Source: Streptomyces syringium (GTDB lineage: Bacteria; Actinomycetota; Actinomycetes; Streptomycetales; Streptomycetaceae). From it: a stretch of DNA of 64,000 nucleotides. The stretch is taken from positions 2,356,001 through 2,420,000 of the forward strand of contig NZ_JAGIOH010000001.1 of assembly GCF_017876625.1 (NCBI RefSeq), written 5' to 3'. Both the position numbers and the translations under genes were made by a program. Within the stretch, counting starts at the first letter, position 1. The number at the start of each line of letters is the position of its first letter. The notes beneath the pieces were generated by a model. That model had not been told where the DNA came from. It searched no databases and saw nothing but the letters and a program-made list of their open reading frames with translations. This document shows, piece after piece, positions 8,385 through 18,115 of the stretch.

Positions 8385-9550
8385 GTGGGACGACCCCGCC
8401 GCGGGCCGGCGGCCACCGGACCGGGCGGGCGGGCCCCGCGCCCGTCACCGCACGGGCGTCCGCGCTGCACGCGGGCGCCTGGTGGATATGGGCGCTCGGG
8501 CTGGCCACCGCCGCCTCACGCACGACGAACCCGCTGCTGCTCGGCCTGCTGGTCGCCGTCGCCGGATACGTGGTGGCCGCGCGGCGCACGGACGCCCCGT
8601 GGGCGCGCTCGTACGGCGCGTTCCTCAAGCTCGGCCTGGCCGTGATCGCCATCCGGCTGGTGTTCGCGATCGTGCTCGGCTCGCCGATCCCGGGCACGCA
8701 CATCCTCGTCACCCTCCCCGAGGTCCCGCTCCCGGACTGGGCGAAGGGGGTACGGATCGGCGGCCGGGTGGCCGCCGAGGGGCTGGTCTTCGCGCTCTAC
8801 GACGGCCTGAAGCTGGCCACCCTGCTGATCTGCGTCGGCGCGGCCAACGCGCTCGCCAATCCGGCCCGGCTGCTGAAGTCCCTGCCCGCCGCGCTGTACG
8901 AGGCGGGGGTGGCCATCGTCGTCGCCATGACCTTCGCACCCAACCTCGTCGCGGACGTCCAGCGGCTGCGCGCCGCCCGCCGTCTGCGCGGCCGCCCTGA
9001 CCGGGGACTCAAGGCCCTGCTCCAGGTGGGGCTGCCGGTGCTGGAGGGAGCGCTGGAGCGTTCGGTGGCGCTGGCGGCGGCCATGGACGCGCGCGGCTAC
9101 GGCCGCAGCGCCGAGGTCCCGCGCGCCGTCCGGCACACCACGACGGCGTTGACGCTGGGCGGACTGCTGGGCGTCTGCGCCGGTACTTACGGACTGCTCG
9201 CCGACCAGGGAGCGGGCTACGGCCTTGCGGTGCTGGTGGCCGGGCTCGCCGCCGCGCTGGCGGGCCTGTGGCTGGGCGGCCGCCGCTCGGTCCGCACCCG
9301 CTACCGGCCCGACCGGTGGGGCACGCGCGCGTGGCTGGTGTCCGGTTCGGGCGCGGCGGTCGCGGCCCTGACGATCTGGGCGAGCTCGTACGCCCCGCAG
9401 GCCCTGCACCCCCCGGCCGTGCCGCTGACCTCACCGGAGCTGCCGCTGTGGCCGGCGGCGTCGATCCTGCTCGGTCTGCTGCCGGCGTTCGTGGCGCCGA
9501 GGCCGGTCGGCCCGTCCACCCATCCGTCCCACTCCGAGGAGAACCGGTGA
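8381..9550 (+). CDS. ECF transporter transmembrane T component
   Basis: A 389-residue membrane protein, the EcfT/CbiQ-type scaffold of an energy-coupling-factor importer. After a basic N-tail come several membrane segments (WWIWALGLATAAS, LLLGLLVAVAGYVVA, LGLAVIAIRLVFAIVLG, VAIVVAMTFAPNLVADV). The coupling region includes AAMDARGYGR, an Ala-Arg-Gly type motif that contacts the ATPases. It has ATGA overlaps with both neighbours. It works with the fused ATPase (9547) and the S component (11166). Confidence 0.9.
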   Translation: MSGTTPPRAGGHRTGRAGPAPVTARASALHAGAWWIWALGLATAASRTTNPLLLGLLVAVAGYVVAARRTDAPWARSYGAFLKLGLAVIAIRLVFAIVLGSPIPGTHILVTLPEVPLPDWAKGVRIGGRVAAEGLVFALYDGLKLATLLICVGAANALANPARLLKSLPAALYEAGVAIVVAMTFAPNLVADVQRLRAARRLRGRPDRGLKALLQVGLPVLEGALERSVALAAAMDARGYGRSAEVPRAVRHTTTALTLGGLLGVCAGTYGLLADQGAGYGLAVLVAGLAAALAGLWLGGRRSVRTRYRPDRWGTRAWLVSGSGAAVAALTIWASSYAPQALHPPAVPLTSPELPLWPAASILLGLLPAFVAPRPVGPSTHPSHSEENR

Positions 9551-11169
9551 TCCACTTCGAGCAGGTGTCGGTCACCTACGACGACGCCGCAGCCCCCTCC
9601 TTGCGGGGGGTGGACCTCACCGTCCCCGAAGGGGAGCTGTGCCTGCTCGTCGGGCCGTCCGGCGTCGGCAAGTCGACGCTGCTCGGCACCGTCAGCGGGC
9701 TCGTGCCGCACTTCACCGGCGGCACCCTGCACGGCCGGGTCACCGTCGCGGGCCGTGACACCCGCACGCACCGGCCGCGCGAGCTCGCCGACGTCGTCGG
9801 CACCGTCGGCCAGGACCCGCTGGCCCACTTCGTCACCGACACCGTCGAGGACGAGCTCGCCTACGGCATGGAGTCCCTGGGCCTCGCGCCCGACGTGATG
9901 CGCCGCCGCGTCGAGGAGACCCTCGATCTGCTGGGGCTCGCCACCCTGCGCGACCGCCCCATCTCCACCCTCTCCGGCGGGCAGCAGCAGCGCGTCGCGA
10001 TCGGCTCGGTGCTGACCACCCACCCCAAGGTGCTGGTCCTCGACGAGCCGACGTCCGCGCTGGACCCCGGCGCCGCCGAGGAGGTCCTCGCCGTGCTGCA
10101 ACGCCTCGTGCACGACCTCGGCACGACGGTCCTGCTGGCCGAGCACCGGCTGGAGCGGGTCGTGCAGTACGCGGACCAGGTGATCCTGCTGCCCGCGCCG
10201 GGCGCGGCCCCCGTCGTCGGCGACCCCGCCGAGATCATGGCCGTCTCGCCCGTCCACCCGCCCGTGGTCGCCCTGGGGCGGCTCGCGGGCTGGTCGCCGC
10301 TGCCCCTGTCCGTCCGGGACGCGCGCCGCAAGGCCGCCCCGCTGCGGGAGCGGCTGGCAGGGCTGGACGCCCCCGCCGCCCCGGAAGCCCCATCGGTCAC
10401 CGACGGCCCCGCACCCGCGTCGGTGACCGGCCTCGGCGTCCGGCACGGCCGGGTCGTCGCCCTGCACGACGTCGCCCTGACCGTACGGGCCGGGGAGACC
10501 GTCGCGCTGATGGGCCGCAACGGCGCGGGCAAGTCGACGCTGCTGCGCACGCTGGTCGGCATGCACAGGCCCGCCTCGGGCTCGGTGCGGGTCGGTGGCG
10601 TGAACCCGCAGAGCACGGCCCCCGCCGAGCTGCTGCGCCACGTCGGCCTCGTGCCCCAGGAGCCGCGCGACCTGCTCTACGCGGACACCGTCGCGGCGGA
10701 GTGCGAGGCCGCCGACGGCGACGCGGCGGCGGCACCGGGCACCTGCCGGGCCCTGGTCTCCGAGCTGCTGCCGGACGTGTCCGACACGACCCACCCCCGC
10801 GATCTGTCCGAGGGCCAGCGGCTGGCGCTCGCCCTCGCCGTGGTGCTGACGGCGCGCCCGCCGCTGATCCTGCTCGACGAGCCGACCCGCGGCCTCGACT
10901 ACGCGGCCAAGGCCCGCCTGGTGGAGATCCTGCGCGCGCTCGCCGCCGAGGGCCACGCGATCGTCCTGGCCACGCACGACGTGGAACTGGCGGCGGAGCT
11001 GGCGCACCGGGTGATCGTCATCGCCGACGGAGAGATCGTCGCGGACGGCCCGACCCCCGAGGTCGTGGTCTCCTCCCCGGCCTTCGCCCCCCAGGTCGCG
11101 AAGATCCTGGCCCCGTCACCGTGGCTCACGGTGCCGCAGGTCCGCGAAGCCTTGGGGGAGACACCATGA
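9547..11169 (+). CDS. Fused two-domain ABC ATPase of an ECF transporter
   Basis: A 540-residue cytoplasmic protein carrying both EcfA-type ATPases in one chain. Domain 1 has Walker A GPSGVGKST at residues 36-44, signature LSGGQQQRVAIG and Walker B VLVLDEPTSALD. Domain 2 has Walker A GRNGAGKST at 323-331, the degenerate signature LSEGQRLALALA and Walker B LILLDEPTRGLD. The start is GTG at 9547, overlapping the T-component stop. It powers import through the T and S proteins. Confidence 0.94.
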   Translation: MIHFEQVSVTYDDAAAPSLRGVDLTVPEGELCLLVGPSGVGKSTLLGTVSGLVPHFTGGTLHGRVTVAGRDTRTHRPRELADVVGTVGQDPLAHFVTDTVEDELAYGMESLGLAPDVMRRRVEETLDLLGLATLRDRPISTLSGGQQQRVAIGSVLTTHPKVLVLDEPTSALDPGAAEEVLAVLQRLVHDLGTTVLLAEHRLERVVQYADQVILLPAPGAAPVVGDPAEIMAVSPVHPPVVALGRLAGWSPLPLSVRDARRKAAPLRERLAGLDAPAAPEAPSVTDGPAPASVTGLGVRHGRVVALHDVALTVRAGETVALMGRNGAGKSTLLRTLVGMHRPASGSVRVGGVNPQSTAPAELLRHVGLVPQEPRDLLYADTVAAECEAADGDAAAAPGTCRALVSELLPDVSDTTHPRDLSEGQRLALALAVVLTARPPLILLDEPTRGLDYAAKARLVEILRALAAEGHAIVLATHDVELAAELAHRVIVIADGEIVADGPTPEVVVSSPAFAPQVAKILAPSPWLTVPQVREALGETP

Positions 11170-12113
11170 GTCCAGCCCGTCCGGCGTTCGAGGACGAACG
11201 CAGGCCCGAAAACCCAGCCCGTCCGGCGTTCGAGGACCGGGGCCCGGGGCGGAGCCCCGACGTGGACCGCAAGGCGCGAGCCACCGGCACGGACCGCCAG
11301 GCGCGAGCCGTCCGCCTGGGCCCGAGATCCATCGCCGTCCTGATCCTCGTCTCAGCGACAGGCGTAGCCGCCTTCGGCTGGCCACTGCTCGCCGACACCG
11401 CCTCCGGCCTGGCCCACTCCAAGGACGCCCCCTGGCTCTTCGCGGCGCTGCTGCCGCTGCTGCTCGCCGTGGTCGCGGCAACCATCGCCGATACCGGTCT
11501 GGACGCGAAGGCCATCGCGATGCTGGGCGTGCTGGCCGCGGCGGGCGCGGCCCTGCGGCCGCTGGGGGCCGGGACGGCCGGTATCGAGCCGATGTTCTTC
11601 CTCATGGTGCTGTCCGGCCGGGTCCTCGGACCCGGCTTCGGATTCGTCCTCGGCTCGGTGTCGATGTTCGCGTCCGCGCTGCTGACGGGCGGGGTCGGGC
11701 CGTGGATGCCCTTCCAGATGCTGGCCATGGGCTGGGTGGCGATGGGCGCGGGACTGCTGCCGGGGCCGGACCGGCTGCGGGGACGGCGGGAGCTGGTGCT
11801 GCTCGCCGGATACGGGGCGGTGGCGTCCCTCCTCTACGGCACGATCATGAACCTTCAGGGCTGGCCGTACATCGGCTCCCTCGCCACGGGCGTCTCCTTC
11901 GTCCCCGGCGACCCGCTCCCCGAGAATCTCGCCCGCTTCGTCGCGTACTGCCTGGCGACGTCCCTGGGCTGGGACGTGCCCCGGGCGATCGTGACGGTGA
12001 CGGCCACCCTCGCCCTGGGCCCCACCGTGCTGAAGGCCCTGCGCCGCGCCACCCGCCGCGCGGCCTTCGACGCCCCGGTGCGCTTCGGGGACGCCGAAAC
12101 GGGCGCCAAGTAA
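11166..12113 (+). CDS. ECF transporter S (substrate-binding membrane) component
   Basis: A 315-residue membrane protein. The C-terminal ~260 residues contain about six hydrophobic segments with the S-component pattern (EPMFFLMVLSGRVLGPGFGFVLG; MPFQMLAMGWVAMGAGLLPG). The N-terminal ~45 residues are atypical: PARPAFEDE is encoded twice, by the short dispersed repeat at 11173 and 11215, followed by a basic linker. It is last in the operon, with an ATGA overlap to the ATPase. Substrate inferred from the riboswitch: cobalamin, a precursor, or cobalt. Confidence 0.87.
   Translation: MSPARPAFEDERRPENPARPAFEDRGPGRSPDVDRKARATGTDRQARAVRLGPRSIAVLILVSATGVAAFGWPLLADTASGLAHSKDAPWLFAALLPLLLAVVAATIADTGLDAKAIAMLGVLAAAGAALRPLGAGTAGIEPMFFLMVLSGRVLGPGFGFVLGSVSMFASALLTGGVGPWMPFQMLAMGWVAMGAGLLPGPDRLRGRRELVLLAGYGAVASLLYGTIMNLQGWPYIGSLATGVSFVPGDPLPENLARFVAYCLATSLGWDVPRAIVTVTATLALGPTVLKALRRATRRAAFDAPVRFGDAETGAK
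11173..11237 (+). repeat. Two short dispersed-repeat copies inside the S-component gene
   Basis: The 23-base unit CAGCCCGTCCGGCGTTCGAG+GAC occurs at 11173-11195 and 11215-11237, a 42-base period (14 codons), all in frame. It matches the first 23 bases of the 55-bp repeat at 3565 and 12835 except for one T-to-C change. Elsewhere in the window this repeat is intergenic. Here it supplies the extra N-terminal residues of the ECF S protein. Confidence 0.8.
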
Positions 12114-12159
12114 CAGCCAAGAGCCGCGCTCAACCATTACCGATGTGTGAACGCCCCCA

Positions 12160-12175
12160 CGTGACCCCGTTCACA
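12160..12175. promoter_or_regulatory. Crp-like site upstream of the transglycosylase gene
   Basis: CGTGA-CCCCGT-TCACA differs by one base from the TGTGA-N6-TCACA palindrome bound by Crp-type regulators. It lies about 190 bases upstream of a secreted cell-wall hydrolase gene. Crp control of resuscitation-type cell-wall enzymes is known in actinobacteria. A single site read by eye is weak evidence. Confidence 0.35.
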
Positions 12176-12367
12176 TACGGCCCCGCTTCGTACGCCCGTC
12201 CGCCCCTCCGCGAAGGCCCGGCGGCCCGTGCCCCGGCCCCCTTCCTGCGAGGCCGGGTAGGAGAGGGGGGTCGTTGCCAGGCCCCGCCGTGTCGTCCATG
12301 GTCGGTGGAGTCGCCGGAGCGCAAGTCGGCCCGGCGACCGCCCATGTCCCCCACGGAAGGTTCCTAC

Positions 12368-12787
12368 GTGACGTTCTCGACCATCAGCCGTGCCGCCTCC
12401 CGCAAGCTGGCCACTGTCGCCGGTGCCGCTCTCGCCCTGGGTACCGCCGGAGTCGTGTTCGCCTCCGTGCCGGCTCAGGCCGCGACCGCGGCCCCGAAGG
12501 CCGCCGCGCAGGAGACCGCCAAGCAGATGATCAAGGACTCCGCGCAGTTCCAGTGCTTCAGCAAGATCGTGGAGCACGAGAGCGGCTGGAACCACAAGGC
12601 GACCAACGCCGGCAGCGGCGCCTACGGCCTGGTCCAGGCGCTGCCCGGCTCGAAGATGGCCTCGGCCGGCTCCGACTGGCAGACCAACCCCGCCACCCAG
12701 ATCAAGTGGGGCCTGGACTACATGAAGGACCGCTACGGCAGCCCCTGTGGCGCGTGGGCCTTCTGGCAGACGCACAACTGGTACTGA
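12368..12787 (+). CDS. Small secreted transglycosylase-like cell-wall hydrolase
   Basis: A 139-residue secreted protein starting at GTG 12368, seven bases after GGAAGG. An in-frame ATG at 12344 is less well placed. A signal peptide (ATVAGAALALGTAGVVFASVPAQA) leads to a compact lysozyme-like domain: the catalytic Glu in FSKIVEHESGWNHKATN, then AYGLVQALPGSKMASAG, QIKWGLDYMKDRYG and GAWAFWQTHNWY at the C-terminus. This matches SLT-type lytic transglycosylases cleaving peptidoglycan glycans. It is transcribed alone. Confidence 0.85.
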   Translation: MTFSTISRAASRKLATVAGAALALGTAGVVFASVPAQAATAAPKAAAQETAKQMIKDSAQFQCFSKIVEHESGWNHKATNAGSGAYGLVQALPGSKMASAGSDWQTNPATQIKWGLDYMKDRYGSPCGAWAFWQTHNWY

Positions 12788-12798
12788 TGGAAGCCGCC

Positions 12799-12846
12799 CC
12801 GGACGGGCTGCTTGTGGCTGAGCTCAGCCACAAGCAGCCCGTCCGG
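12799..12846. terminator. 48-bp perfect palindrome, probable bidirectional terminator
   Basis: The two 24-base arms meet at GAGCTC with no loop; the left arm begins CCGGACGGGCTGCTTGTGG. It lies between the convergent transglycosylase and thiolase genes. Its right half overlaps the start of dispersed repeat copy B. Confidence 0.75.
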
Positions 12847-12889
12847 CGTTTGAGGACGCGCCCGCAGGGCGCCCGCCGCCGCAGGCGGC
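12835..12889 (+). repeat. 55-bp dispersed Streptomyces repeat, copy B
   Basis: It starts CAGCCCGTCCGGCGTTTGAG and ends GCCGCCGCAGGCGGC. It aligns over its whole length with copy A at 3565-3619 with only a few differences. It sits at the 3' end of the thiolase gene, as copy A sits at the 3' end of the flavoprotein gene. Confidence 0.7.
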
Positions 12890-12921
12890 AAGACGGCCCG
12901 CAGTCCGCAGGACAACCCGCA

Positions 12922-14304
<1,383 letters not shown>

Positions 14305-14376
14305 TCATTACCTTCGGGCATTTCTGATGGGCCGTCAGCAATGACGGCAGCGATGCCGTCAGGAACGGAGTGCCCG

Positions 14377-15609
14377 ATGCCTTGTCCCGCGCTGCCCGAG
14401 GGCTTCGACTTCACCGACCCCGATCTCTATCAGCACCGCGTGCCGCTCCCGGAGTTCGCGGCCTGCCGCCGGACCGCCCCCGTGTGGTGGAACGCCCAGC
14501 GGCGCGGCGTGGCGGGCTTCGACGACGAGGGCTTCTGGGCCGTCACCCGGCACGCGGACGTCCGGGAGGTCTCCACCCGGCCGGAGGACTTCTCGGCCCG
14601 GCTGAACACCTCGGTGATCCGCTTCAGCGAGCACATCGGGCGGGACGAGATCGAGGCCCAGCGGCTGATGATGCTCAATATGGACCCGCCCGAACACACC
14701 CGGGTCCGTCAGATCGTCCAGCGCGGCTTCACCCCGCGCTCGGTCCGCGCCCTGGAGGCGGCCCTGCGCGAACGGGCGGGGGCCATCGCGGCGCGGGCGC
14801 GCGAGCGCGGCAGCGGCGACTTCGTCGCCGACATCGCCTGCGAACTGCCCCTCCAGGCCATCGCCGAACTCATCGGCATACCCCAGGACGACCGGGCGCG
14901 GATCTTCGACTGGTCCAACAAGATGATCGGCTACGACGACCCCGAGCTGGCCATCACCGAGGAGATCGGCACCGAGGCCGCCGCGGAGCTCATCGCGTAC
15001 GCCATGAACCTCGCCGCCGACCGCGCGAAGTGCCCGGCGCGCGACATCGTGAGCCGGCTGGTGGCGGCCGAGGGCGAGGGCAATCTCGGCTCCGACGAGT
15101 TCGGCTTCTTCGTCCTGCTGCTGGCCGTCGCCGGCAACGAGACCACGCGCAACGCCATCAGCCACGGCATGCACGCCTTCCTCACCCACCCCGACCAGTG
15201 GGAGCTCTACCGGCGGGAGCGGCCGGCGACGGCGGCGGAGGAGATCGTGCGGTGGGCGACCCCGGTCGTCTCCTTCCAGCGCACGGCCACCCGCGACACC
15301 GAACTGTCGGGCACCCGGATCGAAGCGGGCCAGCGCGTCGGGCTCTTCTACGCCTCCGCCAACCACGACCCCGAGGTCTTCGACACCCCCGAGAAGTTCG
15401 ACATCACCCGCGACCCCAACCCCCACCTCGGCTTCGGCGGCGGCGGTCCGCACTTCTGCCTCGGCAAGTCGCTGGCCGTCATGGAGATCGACCTCGTCTT
15501 CCACGCGATCGCCGACGCCCTCCCGGACATCCAACTCGCGGGCGAACCAAGGCGGTTGAGGTCGGCCTGGCTGAACGGGATCAAGGAGCTGCGGGTGCGC
15601 TACGCCTAG
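14377..15609 (+). CDS. Cytochrome P450, CYP125 (steroid C26/C27 monooxygenase)
   Basis: A 410-residue P450. The opening LPEGFDFTDPDLYQHRVPLPEFA closely follows mycobacterial CYP125, which hydroxylates and oxidises the terminal carbon of the cholesterol side chain. Visible are the I-helix oxygen-binding LLAVAGNETTRNAISHG, the ExxR in AAEEIVRWATPV, and the haem loop GFGGGGPHFCLG with ligand Cys361. The ending RLRSAWLNGIKELRV also matches the subfamily. RBS GGAG lies upstream of ATG 14377. Electrons would need a ferredoxin encoded elsewhere, possibly at 1757. Confidence 0.92.
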   Translation: MPCPALPEGFDFTDPDLYQHRVPLPEFAACRRTAPVWWNAQRRGVAGFDDEGFWAVTRHADVREVSTRPEDFSARLNTSVIRFSEHIGRDEIEAQRLMMLNMDPPEHTRVRQIVQRGFTPRSVRALEAALRERAGAIAARARERGSGDFVADIACELPLQAIAELIGIPQDDRARIFDWSNKMIGYDDPELAITEEIGTEAAAELIAYAMNLAADRAKCPARDIVSRLVAAEGEGNLGSDEFGFFVLLLAVAGNETTRNAISHGMHAFLTHPDQWELYRRERPATAAEEIVRWATPVVSFQRTATRDTELSGTRIEAGQRVGLFYASANHDPEVFDTPEKFDITRDPNPHLGFGGGGPHFCLGKSLAVMEIDLVFHAIADALPDIQLAGEPRRLRSAWLNGIKELRVRYA

Positions 15610-15909
15610 CCGCAGATCGTCAACTGGCCCTGGATAGGCCGGAATCGGTCCGTACCAGAACCTTGTCAGCCGTCATGCGCGGACTTACTCTCGGGTACAC
15701 CTTCGAGGGTGGCATGTTCGATACGTCGCGTGTGCGCCGCACCCCACGACCCGTCGCGCCGCACGATCTCCGCACCGTATGCCCGTCGCATGCCGCCGTG
15801 ATCGGCTTCGCGCACCGCAAGAGCCGCTTCTCCCCGTGCGCACCACCGGGCCCCAGCACCCCAGCAGCGCTGCCTGCGCTGTGCAACGCTCTCCGAGGGG
15901 ACAATCAGC

Positions 15910-16530
15910 ATGAAAGACGCTCAAGGAAGACAGGTGACGGGCCGCGTGCGGTGGCGGAAGTTCGCCGTTCTGGCCGTCCCGGGATTCGCGGCCACGGCCG
16001 CGCTGGCGGTCGCGCTGGCCGACGGGGCACTGGCTGCCTCGTTCGCCGTGTCGGGCCAGCAGTTCAAGGTCTCCGCGGACAGTCTGGAGGGCCAGGGCTT
16101 CGCGCAGTACGGCAGCGTGGACACCAACGCCCGCGGCGACCTGCTGCCCGTCGCCGTGACCGCCATCAAGAAGGCCGAGCTCAAGAAGCTCTGCCAGTCC
16201 GTGGTGACCCATCTGCCCATCATCGGCGACATCTCACTGAACCTCAGCGCGGGTGGCGGGAAGGACCCCGTCGAGGCCAGCGACCTGTTCGTGGACGCGA
16301 CCCAGCTCTCCGGCAACGCGGTCTTCAAGAACATCGAGATCGGCCGGGACGCCTCCACGCTGGACAAGGGCCCGGACAACGCCCAGGGCATGCAGGACCT
16401 CTTCGCCCAGCAGGCCGACTCCGTCAGGATCACCAACCTTCAGCAGGTCGCCTGGGCGACCAACGCGGGCACGTTCAAGCTCTCCGGGCTGAGCATGAAG
16501 GTCGCCAAGGGCAAGCGGGAATGCTTCTGA
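15910..16530 (+). CDS. DUF6230 family exported protein
   Basis: A 206-residue protein with a basic N-terminus and one membrane or signal segment (FAVLAVPGFAATAALAVALADGALA). The remainder is polar, with conserved-looking FAVSGQQFKVSADSLEGQGFAQYG and ITNLQQVAWATNAGTFKLSGLSM. It matches DUF6230 from memory; old annotations call it cholesterol esterase without good reason. It is followed one base later by a DUF6114 gene, its usual partner. The 300-base gap upstream holds no gene; an imperfect palindrome TACTCTCGGGTA lies in it near 15686. Confidence 0.8.
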   Translation: MKDAQGRQVTGRVRWRKFAVLAVPGFAATAALAVALADGALAASFAVSGQQFKVSADSLEGQGFAQYGSVDTNARGDLLPVAVTAIKKAELKKLCQSVVTHLPIIGDISLNLSAGGGKDPVEASDLFVDATQLSGNAVFKNIEIGRDASTLDKGPDNAQGMQDLFAQQADSVRITNLQQVAWATNAGTFKLSGLSMKVAKGKRECF

Positions 16531-16531
16531 C

Positions 16532-17086
16532 GTGGCCACCGCCTCGCGTCGTGGCACCGAGCCCGGCACCGTGCGGCGCAGCCCGTGGGTCGCGTGGCGT
16601 CAGTGGCGCAAGGGGCGCCCCTTCTGGGGCGGCCTGGCCGCGATCGTCGCGGGCGCGGAGATCAGCGCCATCCCGCTCGCACCGCTGAAGATCATGCTCC
16701 ATCAGGGCATCGCGGGCATCCCGTCGGTCCTGATGGGCCTGGTCATGGTGGTGATGGGGCTGACCGCGTGGTTCGCCCCGCAGTACCGCACGCTCGCCGG
16801 GGTGCTCACGGTCATGGTCGCCACGGCGACGCTGGTCATGTCCAACCTCGGCGGGTTCCTCTTCGGCACGATCATCGGCACCATCGGCGGCGCCATGATC
16901 TTCGCGTGGCAACCGTTGCCGGCGGGGCCGGAACCGGATCCCGGCCCCGAATCGGGGAACGAGCCGGGCCCCGAGCCGGAATCGACGCCGGGGCACCAGC
17001 CCGTACCCCCCGGCCAGAAGCCTGATCTCGTCAGTCCACCCACCCTCGGGACCGAGCCGCCTCCCGAGTCGCGCCCCACCCGCTAG
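16532..17086 (+). CDS. DUF6114 family membrane protein
   Basis: A 184-residue protein starting at GTG 16532, one base after the DUF6230 stop. After WVAWRQWRKGRPFWGGL come about four membrane helices (IAAIVAGAEISAIPLAPL, VLMGLVMVVMGLTAWF, VLTVMVATATLVMSNLGGFLFGTIIGTIGGAMIF). A Pro/Glu-rich cytoplasmic or wall-facing tail (PEPDPGPESGNEPGPEPE) completes it. Function unknown; the pair DUF6230-DUF6114 probably forms a complex. Confidence 0.8.
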   Translation: MATASRRGTEPGTVRRSPWVAWRQWRKGRPFWGGLAAIVAGAEISAIPLAPLKIMLHQGIAGIPSVLMGLVMVVMGLTAWFAPQYRTLAGVLTVMVATATLVMSNLGGFLFGTIIGTIGGAMIFAWQPLPAGPEPDPGPESGNEPGPEPESTPGHQPVPPGQKPDLVSPPTLGTEPPPESRPTR

Positions 17087-18034
<948 letters not shown>

Positions 18035-18115
18035 CCCGGACACCGTGAAAGGAGAGCGGGGTGCGTGTACGGACCGTTCCCGTACGCGCACCCCGCACCT
18101 GTGTCCCCACCCGGG

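Noticed and set aside
12120..12344. c-di-AMP (ydaO) riboswitch before the transglycosylase gene
   Set aside because: Such riboswitches precede rpf genes in Streptomyces, but the conserved core segments could not be found here.
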